Below, piece by piece: positions 7,642 through 15,989 of a stretch of 52,925 nucleotides of DNA. Position 1 is the first letter of the stretch. Every line of letters starts with the position of its first letter. This DNA is from Collinsella aerofaciens (GTDB taxonomy: Bacteria; Actinomycetota; Coriobacteriia; Coriobacteriales; Coriobacteriaceae). The notes beneath the pieces were generated by a model. That model had not been told where the DNA came from, did no database searches, and worked only from the letters and a program-made list of their open reading frames with translations. The stretch covers positions 1-52,925 of the forward strand of contig CAJMHW010000010.1 of the NCBI GenBank assembly GCA_905213325.1. The letters are read 5' to 3'. Both the position numbers and the translations under genes were made by a program.

Positions 7642-8070
7642 ATGTCCAACCAGGGCAAGAAGGTCAAGACCCATTATCGCGGCACGCTCGATGATGGCAC
7701 GCAGTTCGATAGCTCCTACGATCGCGGCGAGCCGCTGGAGTTCACCTGCGGCGCCGGTCAGATGATCAAGGGCTTCGACGCCGCTGTTGTCGACATGCAG
7801 GTGGGCGAGAAGAAGACCGTGCACATCCCGGCTGCCGATGCCTACGGCGAGCACAATCCCGAGATGGTTATTACCTTCCCGGCCGAGCAGGTTCCCAACA
7901 TCGAGCAGATCGAGAAGGGCATGAAGCTCTTCCTGTCCACGCCGAGCGGCATGCCTGTCCCCGCCGTCGTCATTGACGTGACGCCCGAGGCCGTGACGCT
8001 CGATGCCAACCACGAGCTTGCCGGCAAGGATCTCAACTTTGATATCGAGCTCGTCGAGGTCGAGGGTTAG
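7642..8070 (+). CDS. slyD: FKBP-type peptidyl-prolyl isomerase, SlyD-like
   Basis: A 142-residue prolyl isomerase and chaperone. The FKBP fold is marked by HYRGTLDDGTQFDSS and GAGQMIKGFD; the insert-in-flap chaperone domain spans about residues 70-125. Unlike E. coli SlyD, the C-terminus lacks the His/Cys-rich metal tail. GGAGG precedes the ATG by five bases. Only three bases separate it from the UreE-like gene, so the two are probably co-translated. E. coli SlyD helps load nickel into hydrogenase, which makes the pairing suggestive. Confidence 0.92.
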   Translation: MSNQGKKVKTHYRGTLDDGTQFDSSYDRGEPLEFTCGAGQMIKGFDAAVVDMQVGEKKTVHIPAADAYGEHNPEMVITFPAEQVPNIEQIEKGMKLFLSTPSGMPVPAVVIDVTPEAVTLDANHELAGKDLNFDIELVEVEG

Positions 8071-8073
8071 AGT

Positions 8074-8652
8074 ATGTCTGAACGCTTGGTTTCGACGACA
8101 TGCTTGGGAAATCTCAACGATTCGTCCTATGAACTCCTGCTTCGCCGGAAGTTGGGCGGCGTCTTTGAAGTTGACGAGCTACTGCTCGATTGGGATCAGG
8201 CTGATGTATGCGCGTTTGCGGGCGTGACGGAGCTGGGGCGCACGATCGATGTTCGGCTGGATACTGCCGACGGCGGTCGTCTTGCCGATGGCGACGTGCT
8301 CGCCATCGACCGTTCGGGCATGGTGCCCGTGGCAGTTGTCGTGCGCTTGCGCAGCGCCGAGGTTTATTTGGTCGAAGTTGACCGCATGGACCCGATTGCG
8401 CTCGCGCATTCGTGCTGGGAGATCGGCAACATGCATGCGCCGCTCTTCCGAGGCGACTCGGACGAGCATACCGTGCGCATGTATACGCCGGTGCAGCCTG
8501 TTTTGGGCCGCATGCTCCGGGGTGTCGAGGGTGTTCGGCTCTCGGTGGTCACACGCGAGCTCGATGCCAGCCGGCGCTTTGCGTCGAGTGCGGCGGAGGT
8601 CGTCGTGAGCATGGCTCCAGACTTTACCATCGTAAAAAAGGTGCGTGGCTAA
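8074..8652 (+). CDS. UreE-like protein (orphan nickel metallochaperone candidate)
   Basis: A 192-residue protein resembling the urease accessory protein UreE. The N-terminal half (about 55-105) has the small beta domain of UreE (LADGDVLAID, VYLVEVD), and the C-terminal half has the ferredoxin-like metal domain with HSCWEIGNMHAPLF, matching the UreE box around HLGNRH. His121 corresponds to the nickel-binding histidine at the UreE dimer interface; His112 is nearby. LGRMLRGVEG also matches UreE. There is no His-rich tail and no urease gene in the window. It follows the SlyD-like gene by three bases. It could serve another nickel enzyme, or have lost metal function. Confidence 0.7.
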   Translation: MSERLVSTTCLGNLNDSSYELLLRRKLGGVFEVDELLLDWDQADVCAFAGVTELGRTIDVRLDTADGGRLADGDVLAIDRSGMVPVAVVVRLRSAEVYLVEVDRMDPIALAHSCWEIGNMHAPLFRGDSDEHTVRMYTPVQPVLGRMLRGVEGVRLSVVTRELDASRRFASSAAEVVVSMAPDFTIVKKVRG

Positions 8653-8734
8653 GCGCGCGTATGCGCAAGATGGGCTTTGAGGGGCGACCAATCAAGGTCC
8701 GTCTTGCTGTTGATAGGAGGCTTTGGGGAAGCAT

Positions 8735-9532
8735 ATGGGTCTTGAGGGAATCAAACTGATTGCATGCGATTTGGACGGCACGTTGCTGCACCCGGGGGAG
8801 CGCGAGCTGCGTTCCGAGGCCTTTGAGCTTATCGATGAGCTGCATCGTCGCGGTATCGTGTTTATGCCGGCGAGTGGCCGTCAATATGCGAGCTTGCGCT
8901 ACCTGTTTGCCCCGGTGGCCGATGAGCTCACCTATGTATGCGAAAACGGAACCCTGGTGATGAGCGAGGGGCGTGCCGTTGTCAAGCGCTCTATGGAGCG
9001 TAGCCTTGCTATGGCTATCGCGAATGCCGTGGTTGCGTATCCCCATACCGACGTGACCCTTTCGTGTGAGGGGCACATCTACGCCATGAGCGGTAACGAT
9101 GCGTTCGTCGACCATTTGCGCTATGTGGTCCACTGCGATGTGGCGGTGGTCGACCGTCCCGAGGACATCGACGAGGATGTCATTAAGATTGGCTTCCAGA
9201 CGCCCGAGGTGGATTATCCGGCAGCCCGGGAGTATTTCGAGCGCCTCTTTAGCGATCGTGTCGAAGTGATGACGTCGGGAACCGCATGGACGGACTTGAT
9301 CGGTTTCGGTTCGGGCAAGGGCTCCGCGCTTGCCGATTACGGTCGTGCCCTGGGTATTTCGCCCGATGAGATGATGGCTTTTGGCGACAATGAGAACGAT
9401 CGCGACATGCTCAACGTCGTGGGCCATCCCTATCTGATGGAGAGCTGCAACCCCACCATGCGTGGCGTCAACGACCGCGTCCGTTACGTGCGCACGGTCG
9501 AAGAAGAACTGCACCGTCTACTTGCTGAGTAA
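8735..9532 (+). CDS. Cof-type HAD-superfamily phosphatase
   Basis: A 265-residue cytosolic hydrolase of the HAD class IIB (Cof) group, which dephosphorylates sugar phosphates or cofactors such as FMN. Motif I is CDLDGTLL with nucleophile Asp12 and general acid Asp14; motif II/III appear as PASGRQ and K (GSGKGSALADY), and motif IV as FGDNENDRDML. I chose ATG 8735, with GGGGA upstream; an in-frame TTG at 8723 is only two bases after AGGAGG. The exact substrate cannot be told from sequence. Confidence 0.9.
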   Translation: MGLEGIKLIACDLDGTLLHPGERELRSEAFELIDELHRRGIVFMPASGRQYASLRYLFAPVADELTYVCENGTLVMSEGRAVVKRSMERSLAMAIANAVVAYPHTDVTLSCEGHIYAMSGNDAFVDHLRYVVHCDVAVVDRPEDIDEDVIKIGFQTPEVDYPAAREYFERLFSDRVEVMTSGTAWTDLIGFGSGKGSALADYGRALGISPDEMMAFGDNENDRDMLNVVGHPYLMESCNPTMRGVNDRVRYVRTVEEELHRLLAE

Positions 9533-9609
9533 ACATTTGGGGCATGTCTAGAAATCTACTTCTTGCTGCAAAGTGCGGAAAGGTGGATTTTAAGGCATGT
9601 TCCAAACGT

Positions 9610-9990
9610 CTACCGGCAATCGGGGCAGAGACCCTCGAAGATGGTGTAGTGCGACGTGACGTGCCAGCCGATTTGCTCGGATGCTTTGGCGTCGAGCTGT
9701 GCATCGAAGGGGAGTGGTACGTCGATGACGCGGCTGCACGAGGTGCAGATGATATGCGCATGCGGCTCGACGGTGCGATCGAAGCGGCTGCCGCCCGGCG
9801 TCTTGATGGAGAGGATTTCGCCGGCGTCGGCCAAGAGATTGAGATTGCGGTAGACCGTACCGCGGCTGATCTTGTCATCCTGCTCGCGCACGACGTTGTA
9901 GATTTCGTCGGCGGTGGGATGGTTATAACTTTGGCGCACGGCGTCGAGAACCAGCTTTCGCTGCCTGGTATTCCTTCTTTGCACCGCCAT
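9610..9990 (-). CDS. perR: Fur-family regulator, PerR type
   Basis: A 126-residue metal-dependent repressor. The winged helix covers about 1-75. Cys82, Cys85, Cys122 and Cys125 form the structural zinc site. The regulatory ligands align with Bacillus PerR at His24, Asp71, His77, His79 and Asp90, with the same spacing (6, 2 and 11 residues). Asp90 stands where PerR has its diagnostic aspartate (Asp104) rather than Fur's glutamate, so peroxide sensing is likely. The ATG at 9990 follows an AAGAGGCGAGG region. Neighbouring minus-strand genes are unrelated, so it is probably a separate unit. Confidence 0.88.
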   Translation of the reverse strand: MAVQRRNTRQRKLVLDAVRQSYNHPTADEIYNVVREQDDKISRGTVYRNLNLLADAGEILSIKTPGGSRFDRTVEPHAHIICTSCSRVIDVPLPFDAQLDAKASEQIGWHVTSHYTIFEGLCPDCR

Positions 9991-10051
9991 GCGCCTCGCC
10001 TCTTTTCTATTAACGGTCGTAGGTAAATGATACCGTATTTAGCACACAATA

Positions 10052-10462
10052 CTAATAATGAGGCGTGAAACCGTCTTCATTGGCAAGTGGGGCTCGGGCC
10101 TGGGCGTCTACGAGGCGAAAACGCGTTCCCATGCGCTCGTAGGAGGCATGAAGCGCCTCGAGATGAGATAGGATGTTTGCCGGAGCTCCCTGTATCTCCA
10201 TCTCGACTGAGCCGTCTTCCATGTTACGCACCCAGCCGGTGAGGGAGCGTGCCTGCGCGAGGTTGGTGTTGGTAAAGCGAAAGCCAACGCCCTGGACTTG
10301 CCCCGCCCAGCGCAGGAAATAGCGCAGGGGAGTGTCTTGAGTGGCCTCGTCGCTTGCGAGCACAGTAAGTCTGCGGCGCAGCTCGAGCTCGACGTTTGAT
10401 GGTTTTTGAGGTTCTCGACTGCCGCCGGTGACGCTGGAGAAGAGCGTGTCGAAGAGGCCCAT
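10052..10462 (-). CDS. Acylphosphatase with N-terminal extension
   Basis: Hydrolyses carboxyl-phosphate bonds. The acylphosphatase domain starts near residue 46 (RYFLRWAGQVQGVGFRF), with catalytic Arg62 and Asn80 (VRNMEDGSVE). The first 45 residues (GLFDTLFSSV plus a charged stretch) are extra; most acylphosphatases are about 90 residues. The gene starts two bases after the stop of the Gfo/Idh/MocA oxidoreductase, so the two are one transcription unit. Confidence 0.9.
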   Translation of the reverse strand: MGLFDTLFSSVTGGSREPQKPSNVELELRRRLTVLASDEATQDTPLRYFLRWAGQVQGVGFRFTNTNLAQARSLTGWVRNMEDGSVEMEIQGAPANILSHLEALHASYERMGTRFRLVDAQARAPLANEDGFTPHY

Positions 10463-10464
10463 CG

Positions 10465-11571
10465 CTATGCCTGCTTGCCTGCGTCGGCCGGGAAGGTAAT
10501 GCCGGCCTGCTGGCGCACGGCATCCATGATGCGCAGTGAGACGAGCGTGACATCGCGGTAGTGGCCAAGCTCGTGGCGTCCCGCCGGGGTCTCCCAAATT
10601 TCTTCCTTAACGTTATCGATGCCGCCGATGGCGGTGATAAAGTCTGTGAGTTCGTATTCCATAGTGTTGCTCAATTTGGGCAGGTCGAGCACGCGGCCGT
10701 TGTCGCCCTGTTCGCGCGGTGCCTCGGTCGCTGAGCCGCGTACGACGTCGCCGCGATAGTCGATGCGGACGTTGCGGGGCGTGGACAGATGGTCGATCTG
10801 GATAGTGCCACGCTCGCCTTCGATCTGTGAGGGCAGCAGATCGTTGGTGATCTTTGAATGCGCAAGCTCGACGGAGATGCGGCCTCCGCCATAGCTGGCG
10901 AGAATGGAGCCGCAGCCGTCGATGGGGCCGTGCGTGAGCTGTCGCGTGGTGGGGTCGAGCAGCGTGGTCATGCTCGTAAGGCCGGAGGGCATGCCGAAGA
11001 TCTCGACCATGGGCTCGACGGTGTAGACGCCGATGTCCATGAGGGAGCCCGAGGCCATGTGGCAGTCGAAGATATTGGTGGCGCGCCCCGCGAGAATCTC
11101 GTTGTAGCGCGAGGAATACTTGCCAAAGCGCAATGAGGCGCGGCGGATGGGAGCGATCTCGCCCAGGGCGTCCTCGATGGCATGGAAGGCGGGATCGTGG
11201 AGGGGACGCATGGCCTCGAGGGCTACGACGCCCGCCGCCTCGGCAGCGCGGAAGACTTCCAGCGCCTGCGCTTCGGTGGCGCAGAAGGGCTTCTCGACGA
11301 TGACATGCTTGCCACCGGCGATGCAGGCAAGGGCCTGCTCGTAGTGAAGTGCGTTAGGGCTGCCGATATAGACGGCGTCGACGTCGGCGGCGGACGCAAG
11401 CTCGTCAAGTGCGGTGAAGTTACGCTCGCCGCCGTGTTCGGCGGTAAAGGCGGCGCCGCGATTGGCGTCGCGTGAAAGCGTGCCCACAAACGCGGCTTGG
11501 TCGTTGGCGTTGACGACTTGGATAAAGTCGTCGGTGATCATGGATGTGCCGATGGTCGCGATGCGCAGCAT
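10465..11571 (-). CDS. Gfo/Idh/MocA-family oxidoreductase
   Basis: A 368-residue NAD(P)-dependent oxidoreductase of the glucose-fructose oxidoreductase/inositol dehydrogenase family. An N-terminal Rossmann fold (LRIATIGTSMI) is followed by the family motif VEKPF with Lys94, and MDIGVY further on. The dinucleotide loop reads GTSM rather than the commoner GxGxxG. The sugar substrate is unknown. The ATG at 11571 has GGGGGA upstream; a longer upstream reading would run through rnhA. It is co-transcribed with the acylphosphatase. Confidence 0.88.
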   Translation of the reverse strand: MLRIATIGTSMITDDFIQVVNANDQAAFVGTLSRDANRGAAFTAEHGGERNFTALDELASAADVDAVYIGSPNALHYEQALACIAGGKHVIVEKPFCATEAQALEVFRAAEAAGVVALEAMRPLHDPAFHAIEDALGEIAPIRRASLRFGKYSSRYNEILAGRATNIFDCHMASGSLMDIGVYTVEPMVEIFGMPSGLTSMTTLLDPTTRQLTHGPIDGCGSILASYGGGRISVELAHSKITNDLLPSQIEGERGTIQIDHLSTPRNVRIDYRGDVVRGSATEAPREQGDNGRVLDLPKLSNTMEYELTDFITAIGGIDNVKEEIWETPAGRHELGHYRDVTLVSLRIMDAVRQQAGITFPADAGKQA

Positions 11572-11644
11572 ACGTCCCCCTTGCGTTGTTTGGTCTACAG
11601 GATGAGTGTAGCGCGTGGGGATATAAAGCTGCGCGAAAACGCTA

Positions 11645-12130
11645 TTACAGGTCGCTCTCGTTAAAGCCGGAGTCGATATCGAGGTTGCTGCCGTCGGCCG
11701 CCGTGGTTGCGAGCTCATCGCAGCGCTCGTTGAGCTCGTGGCCGGCGTGACCCTTAACCCAGATGAACTCAACCTTGTGCTTGCTTTTGGCGGTGAGTAG
11801 GCGCTCCCACAGGTCGCGGTTCTTGACGGGCTGCTTGTTGGCGGTTTTCCATCCGCGCTTTTTCCAGCCGTCGATCCAGTGCTTGTTAAAGGCGTTGACG
11901 ACGTACTGCGAATCGGAATGGACCTCGACCTCGCAGGGGCGGTTAAGTGCCTCGAGCGCCACGATGACCGCCATGAGCTCCATGCGGTTGTTGGTAGTCT
12001 TGGCGTAGCCACGCGAAAGCTCGGAGGTGAAGGTCTTGCCGGCGGGATTGGTGTACTTGAGCACGGCGCCGTAGCCGCCGCGTCCCGGATTTGATCGGGC
12101 CGAGCCGTCGGTATAGATGATGACCTTCAC
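11645..12130 (-). CDS. rnhA: Ribonuclease HI
   Basis: Cleaves the RNA strand of RNA-DNA hybrids. The 161-residue protein has the carboxylate set Asp8 (YTDGSARSNPG), Glu51 (NNRMEL), Asp73 (HSDSQYV) and Asp138 (ERCDEL), plus His128 in KGHAGH. The start is a GTG at 12130, with AAAGGA six bases upstream, directly before KVIIYTDGS. A basic-protrusion-like segment (WIDGWKKRGWKTANKQPVKN) is present. It stands between the LysR gene and the oxidoreductase pair on the same strand. Confidence 0.95.
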   Translation of the reverse strand: MKVIIYTDGSARSNPGRGGYGAVLKYTNPAGKTFTSELSRGYAKTTNNRMELMAVIVALEALNRPCEVEVHSDSQYVVNAFNKHWIDGWKKRGWKTANKQPVKNRDLWERLLTAKSKHKVEFIWVKGHAGHELNERCDELATTAADGSNLDIDSGFNESDL

Positions 12131-12229
12131 ATGGTTCCTTTCGTTGGGTACGTTTCGTGTGAGTGACCATTGTAGCGCCATGCCCGCCGGGGGCTAGCAA
12201 TCTACGATTTCTACCCCGTCTTCCGACGG

Positions 12230-13132
12230 TTAGTTGGCATGGATGATGCGGTTGAGCTCGTCGAGGTATTGCTGCAAGAGGGGAGAGGGCTTGCGCTCGT
12301 CGTGCATGATATAGCCTACGTGCATCGCTGGGGCGTCTGCTAACGGGATCGATGCCATACCCCATTGCATTTCATTGGAGAGGACACCGGTCGACAGGGT
12401 GTAACCGTTCGACGTGATAAGTAAGTTAGTAAGTGTTCCGCGGTCCGAGATTCGTATGTTGCGGTCGCAGGGGATATAGCTAAAAGGTTCCTCGGCGTAA
12501 TAGAAGGAGTTTGAGGTTCCCTGCTCAAAGCTGTAGCGCGTATATGGTGTGAGGTCGGCAAGGGACAGCTGCGGGCGGCGGGCAAGCGGGTGGCGCTCGC
12601 TAACGAAGACGTGGACCGTCGCGTCGAATAGGGGATGGAAGCTCGCGCGCGCATCGACAAAAGCCTTCTGCAGAACGCGGGCGTTAAAGTCGTCCAGATA
12701 GAGGATGCCGATGTCGCTGCGAAACGCGCGGACGTCATCGATGATCTGCGATGTGGTGGTCTCGCGCATGATGAACTCGAACTTGCTGTCGCGGCAGCGC
12801 TCGACCACGTTGACAAAGGCCTCGACCGAAAAGGCGTAGTGCTGGGCGGAAATGGCGAGGCGGGCTTGCGGGGTGCCGCCGTCCTCGTAGCGCGCCTCGA
12901 GCATGTCGGCCTGCTCTACGACCTGGCGCGCATAGCCCAAAAGCTCGGTGCCGTCGTTAGTGAGCGTGACGCCGCGGCTGGAGCGCGTAAAGATCTCCAG
13001 ATGGAGCTCCTGTTCCAGGCTTTTGACGGCGTTTGAGATGTTGGACTGAGCGGTATAGAGGCGCTGAGCTGCGGCGTTGATTGAGCCGGACTCTGCCACG
13101 GCAATCAGAAAACGAAGCTGCTGGAGGGTCAT
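12230..13132 (-). CDS. LysR-family transcriptional regulator
   Basis: A 300-residue regulator with an N-terminal winged helix (QQLRFLIAVAESGSINAAAQRL, residues 4-25, and SNISNAVKSLE) and a co-inducer-binding domain from about 90 on. It is divergent from metY across 274 bases, the classic LysR layout, which suggests control of metY and of itself. The effector may be a sulfur-metabolism intermediate such as O-acetylserine or O-acetylhomoserine; that is inferred only from the neighbour. Confidence 0.92.
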   Translation of the reverse strand: MTLQQLRFLIAVAESGSINAAAQRLYTAQSNISNAVKSLEQELHLEIFTRSSRGVTLTNDGTELLGYARQVVEQADMLEARYEDGGTPQARLAISAQHYAFSVEAFVNVVERCRDSKFEFIMRETTTSQIIDDVRAFRSDIGILYLDDFNARVLQKAFVDARASFHPLFDATVHVFVSERHPLARRPQLSLADLTPYTRYSFEQGTSNSFYYAEEPFSYIPCDRNIRISDRGTLTNLLITSNGYTLSTGVLSNEMQWGMASIPLADAPAMHVGYIMHDERKPSPLLQQYLDELNRIIHAN

Positions 13133-13163
13133 CGGCGCCCGTCCTTTCGATTGCTATCTATAA

Positions 13164-13178
13164 AACCGATAACAGGTT
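13164..13178. promoter_or_regulatory. Possible LysR operator
   Basis: AACC-N7-GGTT is a small inverted repeat lying about 50-65 bases upstream of the predicted metY transcription start, where LysR recognition sites usually sit. Only four bases per arm match, so confidence is low. Confidence 0.3.
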
Positions 13179-13193
13179 AGCGCTTTTAAGTGA

Positions 13194-13222
13194 TTGACCG
13201 AGCGAAACAATGCTCGTACTAT
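13194..13222 (+). promoter_or_regulatory. Predicted metY promoter
   Basis: TTGACC (13194-13199) and TACTAT (13217-13222) have the ideal 17-base spacing. Transcription would begin near 13230, giving a leader of about 175 bases that contains the 17-codon peptide. Confidence 0.65.
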
Positions 13223-13290
13223 TCAAAACACACAAAGGCGGTAGGTAATTAAACCGACCACGGAACCGGGATGCGAAAGGAGGCCCGCAT

Positions 13291-13344
13291 ATGAATTGCT
13301 TACCAAGACGAATGCCGGGCTCCTGTTTGCGCCCGTCGGCGTGA
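13291..13344 (+). CDS. Probable 17-residue leader peptide of metY
   Basis: A short frame, MNCLPRRMPGSCLRPSA, has a near-perfect ribosome site (AAAGGAGG at 13276-13283, seven bases before the ATG) and lies inside the metY leader. It contains two cysteines and two methionines, amino acids tied to MetY's pathway. The ribosome site and the codons from 13312 to 13324 can form a 12-bp hairpin (13278-13290 with 13312-13324, one bulge on each side). Ribosome movement on the peptide could therefore change leader folding. No clear terminator follows, so control may act on translation. Function is inferred. Confidence 0.55.
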   Translation: MNCLPRRMPGSCLRPSA

Positions 13345-13406
13345 TCAGGAGACAGCGACTTACTTCTCTCTAATTTATTTACTTTTGTTCGATCAAGGAG
13401 ATCATC

Positions 13407-14717
13407 ATGAGCCAGTTCATCAACAACCCCGAGCACACCTTCGGTTTCGATACCCTGCAGCTTCACGTTGGCCAGGAGAGCGCCGATCCCGCATCCGACT
13501 CCCGCGCCGTGCCTATCTACCAGACCACGAGCTATGTGTTCCGCAACTCCCGGCACGCCGCCGACCGCTTTGGTCTTGCCGACGCCGGTAACATCTACGG
13601 CCGTCTGACCAACTCCACCCAGGGCGTCTTTGAGGACCGTATCGCCGCGCTCGAGGGTGGCGTTGCTGGCCTCGCCGTCGCCTCTGGTGCCGCTGCCATC
13701 ACCTATACCCTGCAGGCACTTGCCCAGGCCGGTGACCATGTGGTTGCCCAGAAGACCATCTACGGTGGCTCCTACAACTTGCTGGAGCATACGCTCTCCC
13801 AGTTTGGCGTCGAGACCACCTTCGTCGATGCCCATAACCTGGACGAGGTCGAGGGGGCCATCAAGGACAACACCACGGTCATCTATCTCGAGACGCTCGG
13901 CAACCCCAACTCCGACATCCCCAACATCGACGCTATCTCCGAGATCGCCAAGAAGCACGGTCTGCCGGTTGTCGTCGACAACACCTTTGGCACCCCGTAT
14001 CTGTTCCGTCCGCTGGAGCATGGTGCCAACATTGTCGTCCACTCCGCAACCAAGTTCATCGGCGGCCACGGCACCTCGCTGGGCGGTGTGATCGTCGACG
14101 GCGGTAACTTCGATTGGAAGGCGAGCGGCAAGTATGCGCAGATCGCCGAGCCCAACCCCTCCTACCATGGCGTCTCGTTTGCCGAGGCTGCCGGTCCCGC
14201 CGCCTTCGCAACCTATGTCCGCGCTATCTTGCTGCGTGACGAGGGCGCCTGCATCAGCCCGTTCAACGCCTGGATCCTGCTCCAGGGCACCGAGACTCTG
14301 TCGCTGCGCGTTGACCGTCATGTTGAGAACACCAAGAAGGTCGTTGAGTTCCTGGCTGGTGACAGCCATGTCGCCAAGGTGAACCACCCGAGCCTGTCTG
14401 AGCACCCCGATCACGAGCTCTATCAGAAGTACTTCCCCAACGGCGGTGCCTCGATCTTTACCTTTGAGATTAAGGGTGGCCAGGAGGCAGCTTGGAAGTT
14501 CATCGATCATCTGCAGGTATTCTCGCTGCTCGCCAACGTGGCCGACGTCAAGTCGCTCGTCGTGCACCCGGCTACCACCACGCACTCCCAGCTCTCTGCC
14601 GAGGAGCTCGCCGAGCAGAACATCACGCCCTCCACGATCCGTCTTTCCATCGGTACCGAGAACGCCGAGGATATCATTTGGGATCTGAAGCAGGCCTTCG
14701 CCGCGCTGGACGAGTAA
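13407..14717 (+). CDS. metY: O-acetylhomoserine aminocarboxypropyltransferase (sulfhydrylase)
   Basis: PLP enzyme that joins O-acetylhomoserine with sulfide to make homocysteine for methionine synthesis. The 436-residue length and the pattern YGRLTNST...LEGG, NPNSDIPNI and the PLP-lysine motif SATKFIGGHG (Lys216) fit the OAH sulfhydrylase branch of the Cys/Met PLP family. The ribosome site AAGGAG precedes the ATG. It has its own promoter, a leader peptide, a divergent LysR gene and a strong terminator, so it is a stand-alone unit. Confidence 0.95.
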   Translation: MSQFINNPEHTFGFDTLQLHVGQESADPASDSRAVPIYQTTSYVFRNSRHAADRFGLADAGNIYGRLTNSTQGVFEDRIAALEGGVAGLAVASGAAAITYTLQALAQAGDHVVAQKTIYGGSYNLLEHTLSQFGVETTFVDAHNLDEVEGAIKDNTTVIYLETLGNPNSDIPNIDAISEIAKKHGLPVVVDNTFGTPYLFRPLEHGANIVVHSATKFIGGHGTSLGGVIVDGGNFDWKASGKYAQIAEPNPSYHGVSFAEAAGPAAFATYVRAILLRDEGACISPFNAWILLQGTETLSLRVDRHVENTKKVVEFLAGDSHVAKVNHPSLSEHPDHELYQKYFPNGGASIFTFEIKGGQEAAWKFIDHLQVFSLLANVADVKSLVVHPATTTHSQLSAEELAEQNITPSTIRLSIGTENAEDIIWDLKQAFAALDE

Positions 14718-14777
14718 GGCGACTTGTGCAAGGACCCCTTGCGACCCGATAGGTATAACTGCATAAAATGCCTGCTC

Positions 14778-14818
14778 AAGGCGCCTGCGCGAACAATGGT
14801 TGCACAGGCGCCTTTTTT
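14778..14818 (+). terminator. metY: Terminator after metY
   Basis: AAGGCGCCTG (14778-14787) pairs perfectly with 14805-14814 and runs into six T residues. It ends the metY transcript. Confidence 0.9.
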
Positions 14819-15029
14819 GCATAGAACGGGTGCAAAAACAGGGTTTTTGACACGCTTTATGCATTCGAGTTGTGGAAAACTCCTGTTGAGAGGATGTGAG
14901 TTTTACGCAATTGACGTGCGTCTTTTGAGTAAAACCGCAGGTCGCGATTTGCTCGGGGTACTATGCAGCGCAATCGAATCACACGCAGCTCAAACGCAGC
15001 AAAAACGCACTACGGAGGTTTCCAGCTAC

Positions 15030-15803
15030 ATGAGGATCGATTCACGAAAACCGAAAGCCGCCGCCCTTTCCGCCGCTCTGACCGTGGCACTTTTGGCGGG
15101 CGCCGGTGCAACTGATGCCCACGCCGCAACACTGTCCGATACGGTTGGATCTACGCCGTCCGAGACAACGCTGGTGCAGCCCGTTGACTATCGCGGCGAT
15201 GGTTATGGTTCCATGCAGGAGTGGAACGCCTCGATGGAGGCCAAGCGCGATTCCCTTGAGATGCGCGCTCAGATCATTCTAAACATGTATGGTGACTATG
15301 CCACCGATGACGAGCGCGCTGTGCTGCAGGGCTGTATCGACGGTGCGGGTAGCCTGTTGACGATGGGGGAGGTCGACGCGAAGTCGACCGAGCTCGATGA
15401 GCTGCGCACTGCGCTTGAGGATGCCAAGCACGAAGCGCTCGAGGCTGCCGCCGAGGCGGAGGCTGCCGAGGCCGCCCAGGCTTCGTACTACAACGCCGGT
15501 TACACTCCGTCTTACGCGTCTGCCGCGTCCTACGCGAACGGATCGGGCCTGACGCGCTCTGCGGGTGTCAATAACTACAACGGGCGCCGCGAGACCTATT
15601 ACAGCAGCAATGTGCTTTATCACTATCGCACGGGCGAATGGACTCAGGATTCTGAGGGCTTCTGGCGCGATTCCGACGGCTATTACGTTGTTGCCGCGGG
15701 CGATATGGCCCAGGGCTCGACCTTTACGGGCTCCAAGGGTGATTGCAAGGTCTATGACTCCGGCTGCGCTGCCGGAACCACCGACTACTACACCGGTTGG
15801 TAA
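15030..15803 (+). CDS. Secreted protein with coiled-coil and C-terminal 3D-like domain
   Basis: A 257-residue exported protein. Residues 1-32 are a signal peptide ending AHA. A helical, Ala/Glu-rich segment (about 100-160, EAAAEAEAAEAAQ) looks like a coiled coil, followed by a Tyr/Ser/Ala-rich linker. The last 75 residues (GFWRDSDGYYVVAAGDMAQG, then KVYDSGCAAG) resemble the small double-psi-barrel-like domain seen at the C-terminus of many cell-wall-associated proteins of gut Firmicutes and Coriobacteria. No catalytic motif is certain. The ATG has GGAGG 11 bases upstream. The 210 bases between the metY terminator and this gene hold no visible feature. Confidence 0.75.
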   Translation: MRIDSRKPKAAALSAALTVALLAGAGATDAHAATLSDTVGSTPSETTLVQPVDYRGDGYGSMQEWNASMEAKRDSLEMRAQIILNMYGDYATDDERAVLQGCIDGAGSLLTMGEVDAKSTELDELRTALEDAKHEALEAAAEAEAAEAAQASYYNAGYTPSYASAASYANGSGLTRSAGVNNYNGRRETYYSSNVLYHYRTGEWTQDSEGFWRDSDGYYVVAAGDMAQGSTFTGSKGDCKVYDSGCAAGTTDYYTGW

Positions 15804-15989
15804 TTTTTCTGCATCACGGATATTTGGCGGACGGGCGTCTTTACCGAGCTTTAGGGCAATGTAAGGACGTCCGTTCTATGTATGCGTTTGAGTTAACAGA
15901 GCCCTTACCGTGGCGGTACGCTGGGCGTATGGATGCGGGGCACACTGGTTCTTGAGAAATAAGGTCTTTCTCTTGGAGGAAGTGGTCTT

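Noticed and set aside
13133..13406. SAM riboswitch upstream of metY
   Set aside because: None of the SAM-I to SAM-IV core motifs were found; the leader peptide explains the conserved-looking ribosome site better.
13158..14864. 568-codon minus-strand frame opposite metY
   Set aside because: Low-complexity Val/Gly/Leu/Asp-rich translation typical of an antisense shadow; it also crosses the metY promoter, leader and terminator.
14820..15029. c-di-AMP (ydaO) riboswitch before the secreted protein gene
   Set aside because: Such riboswitches often precede wall-associated proteins, but the conserved core could not be found here.
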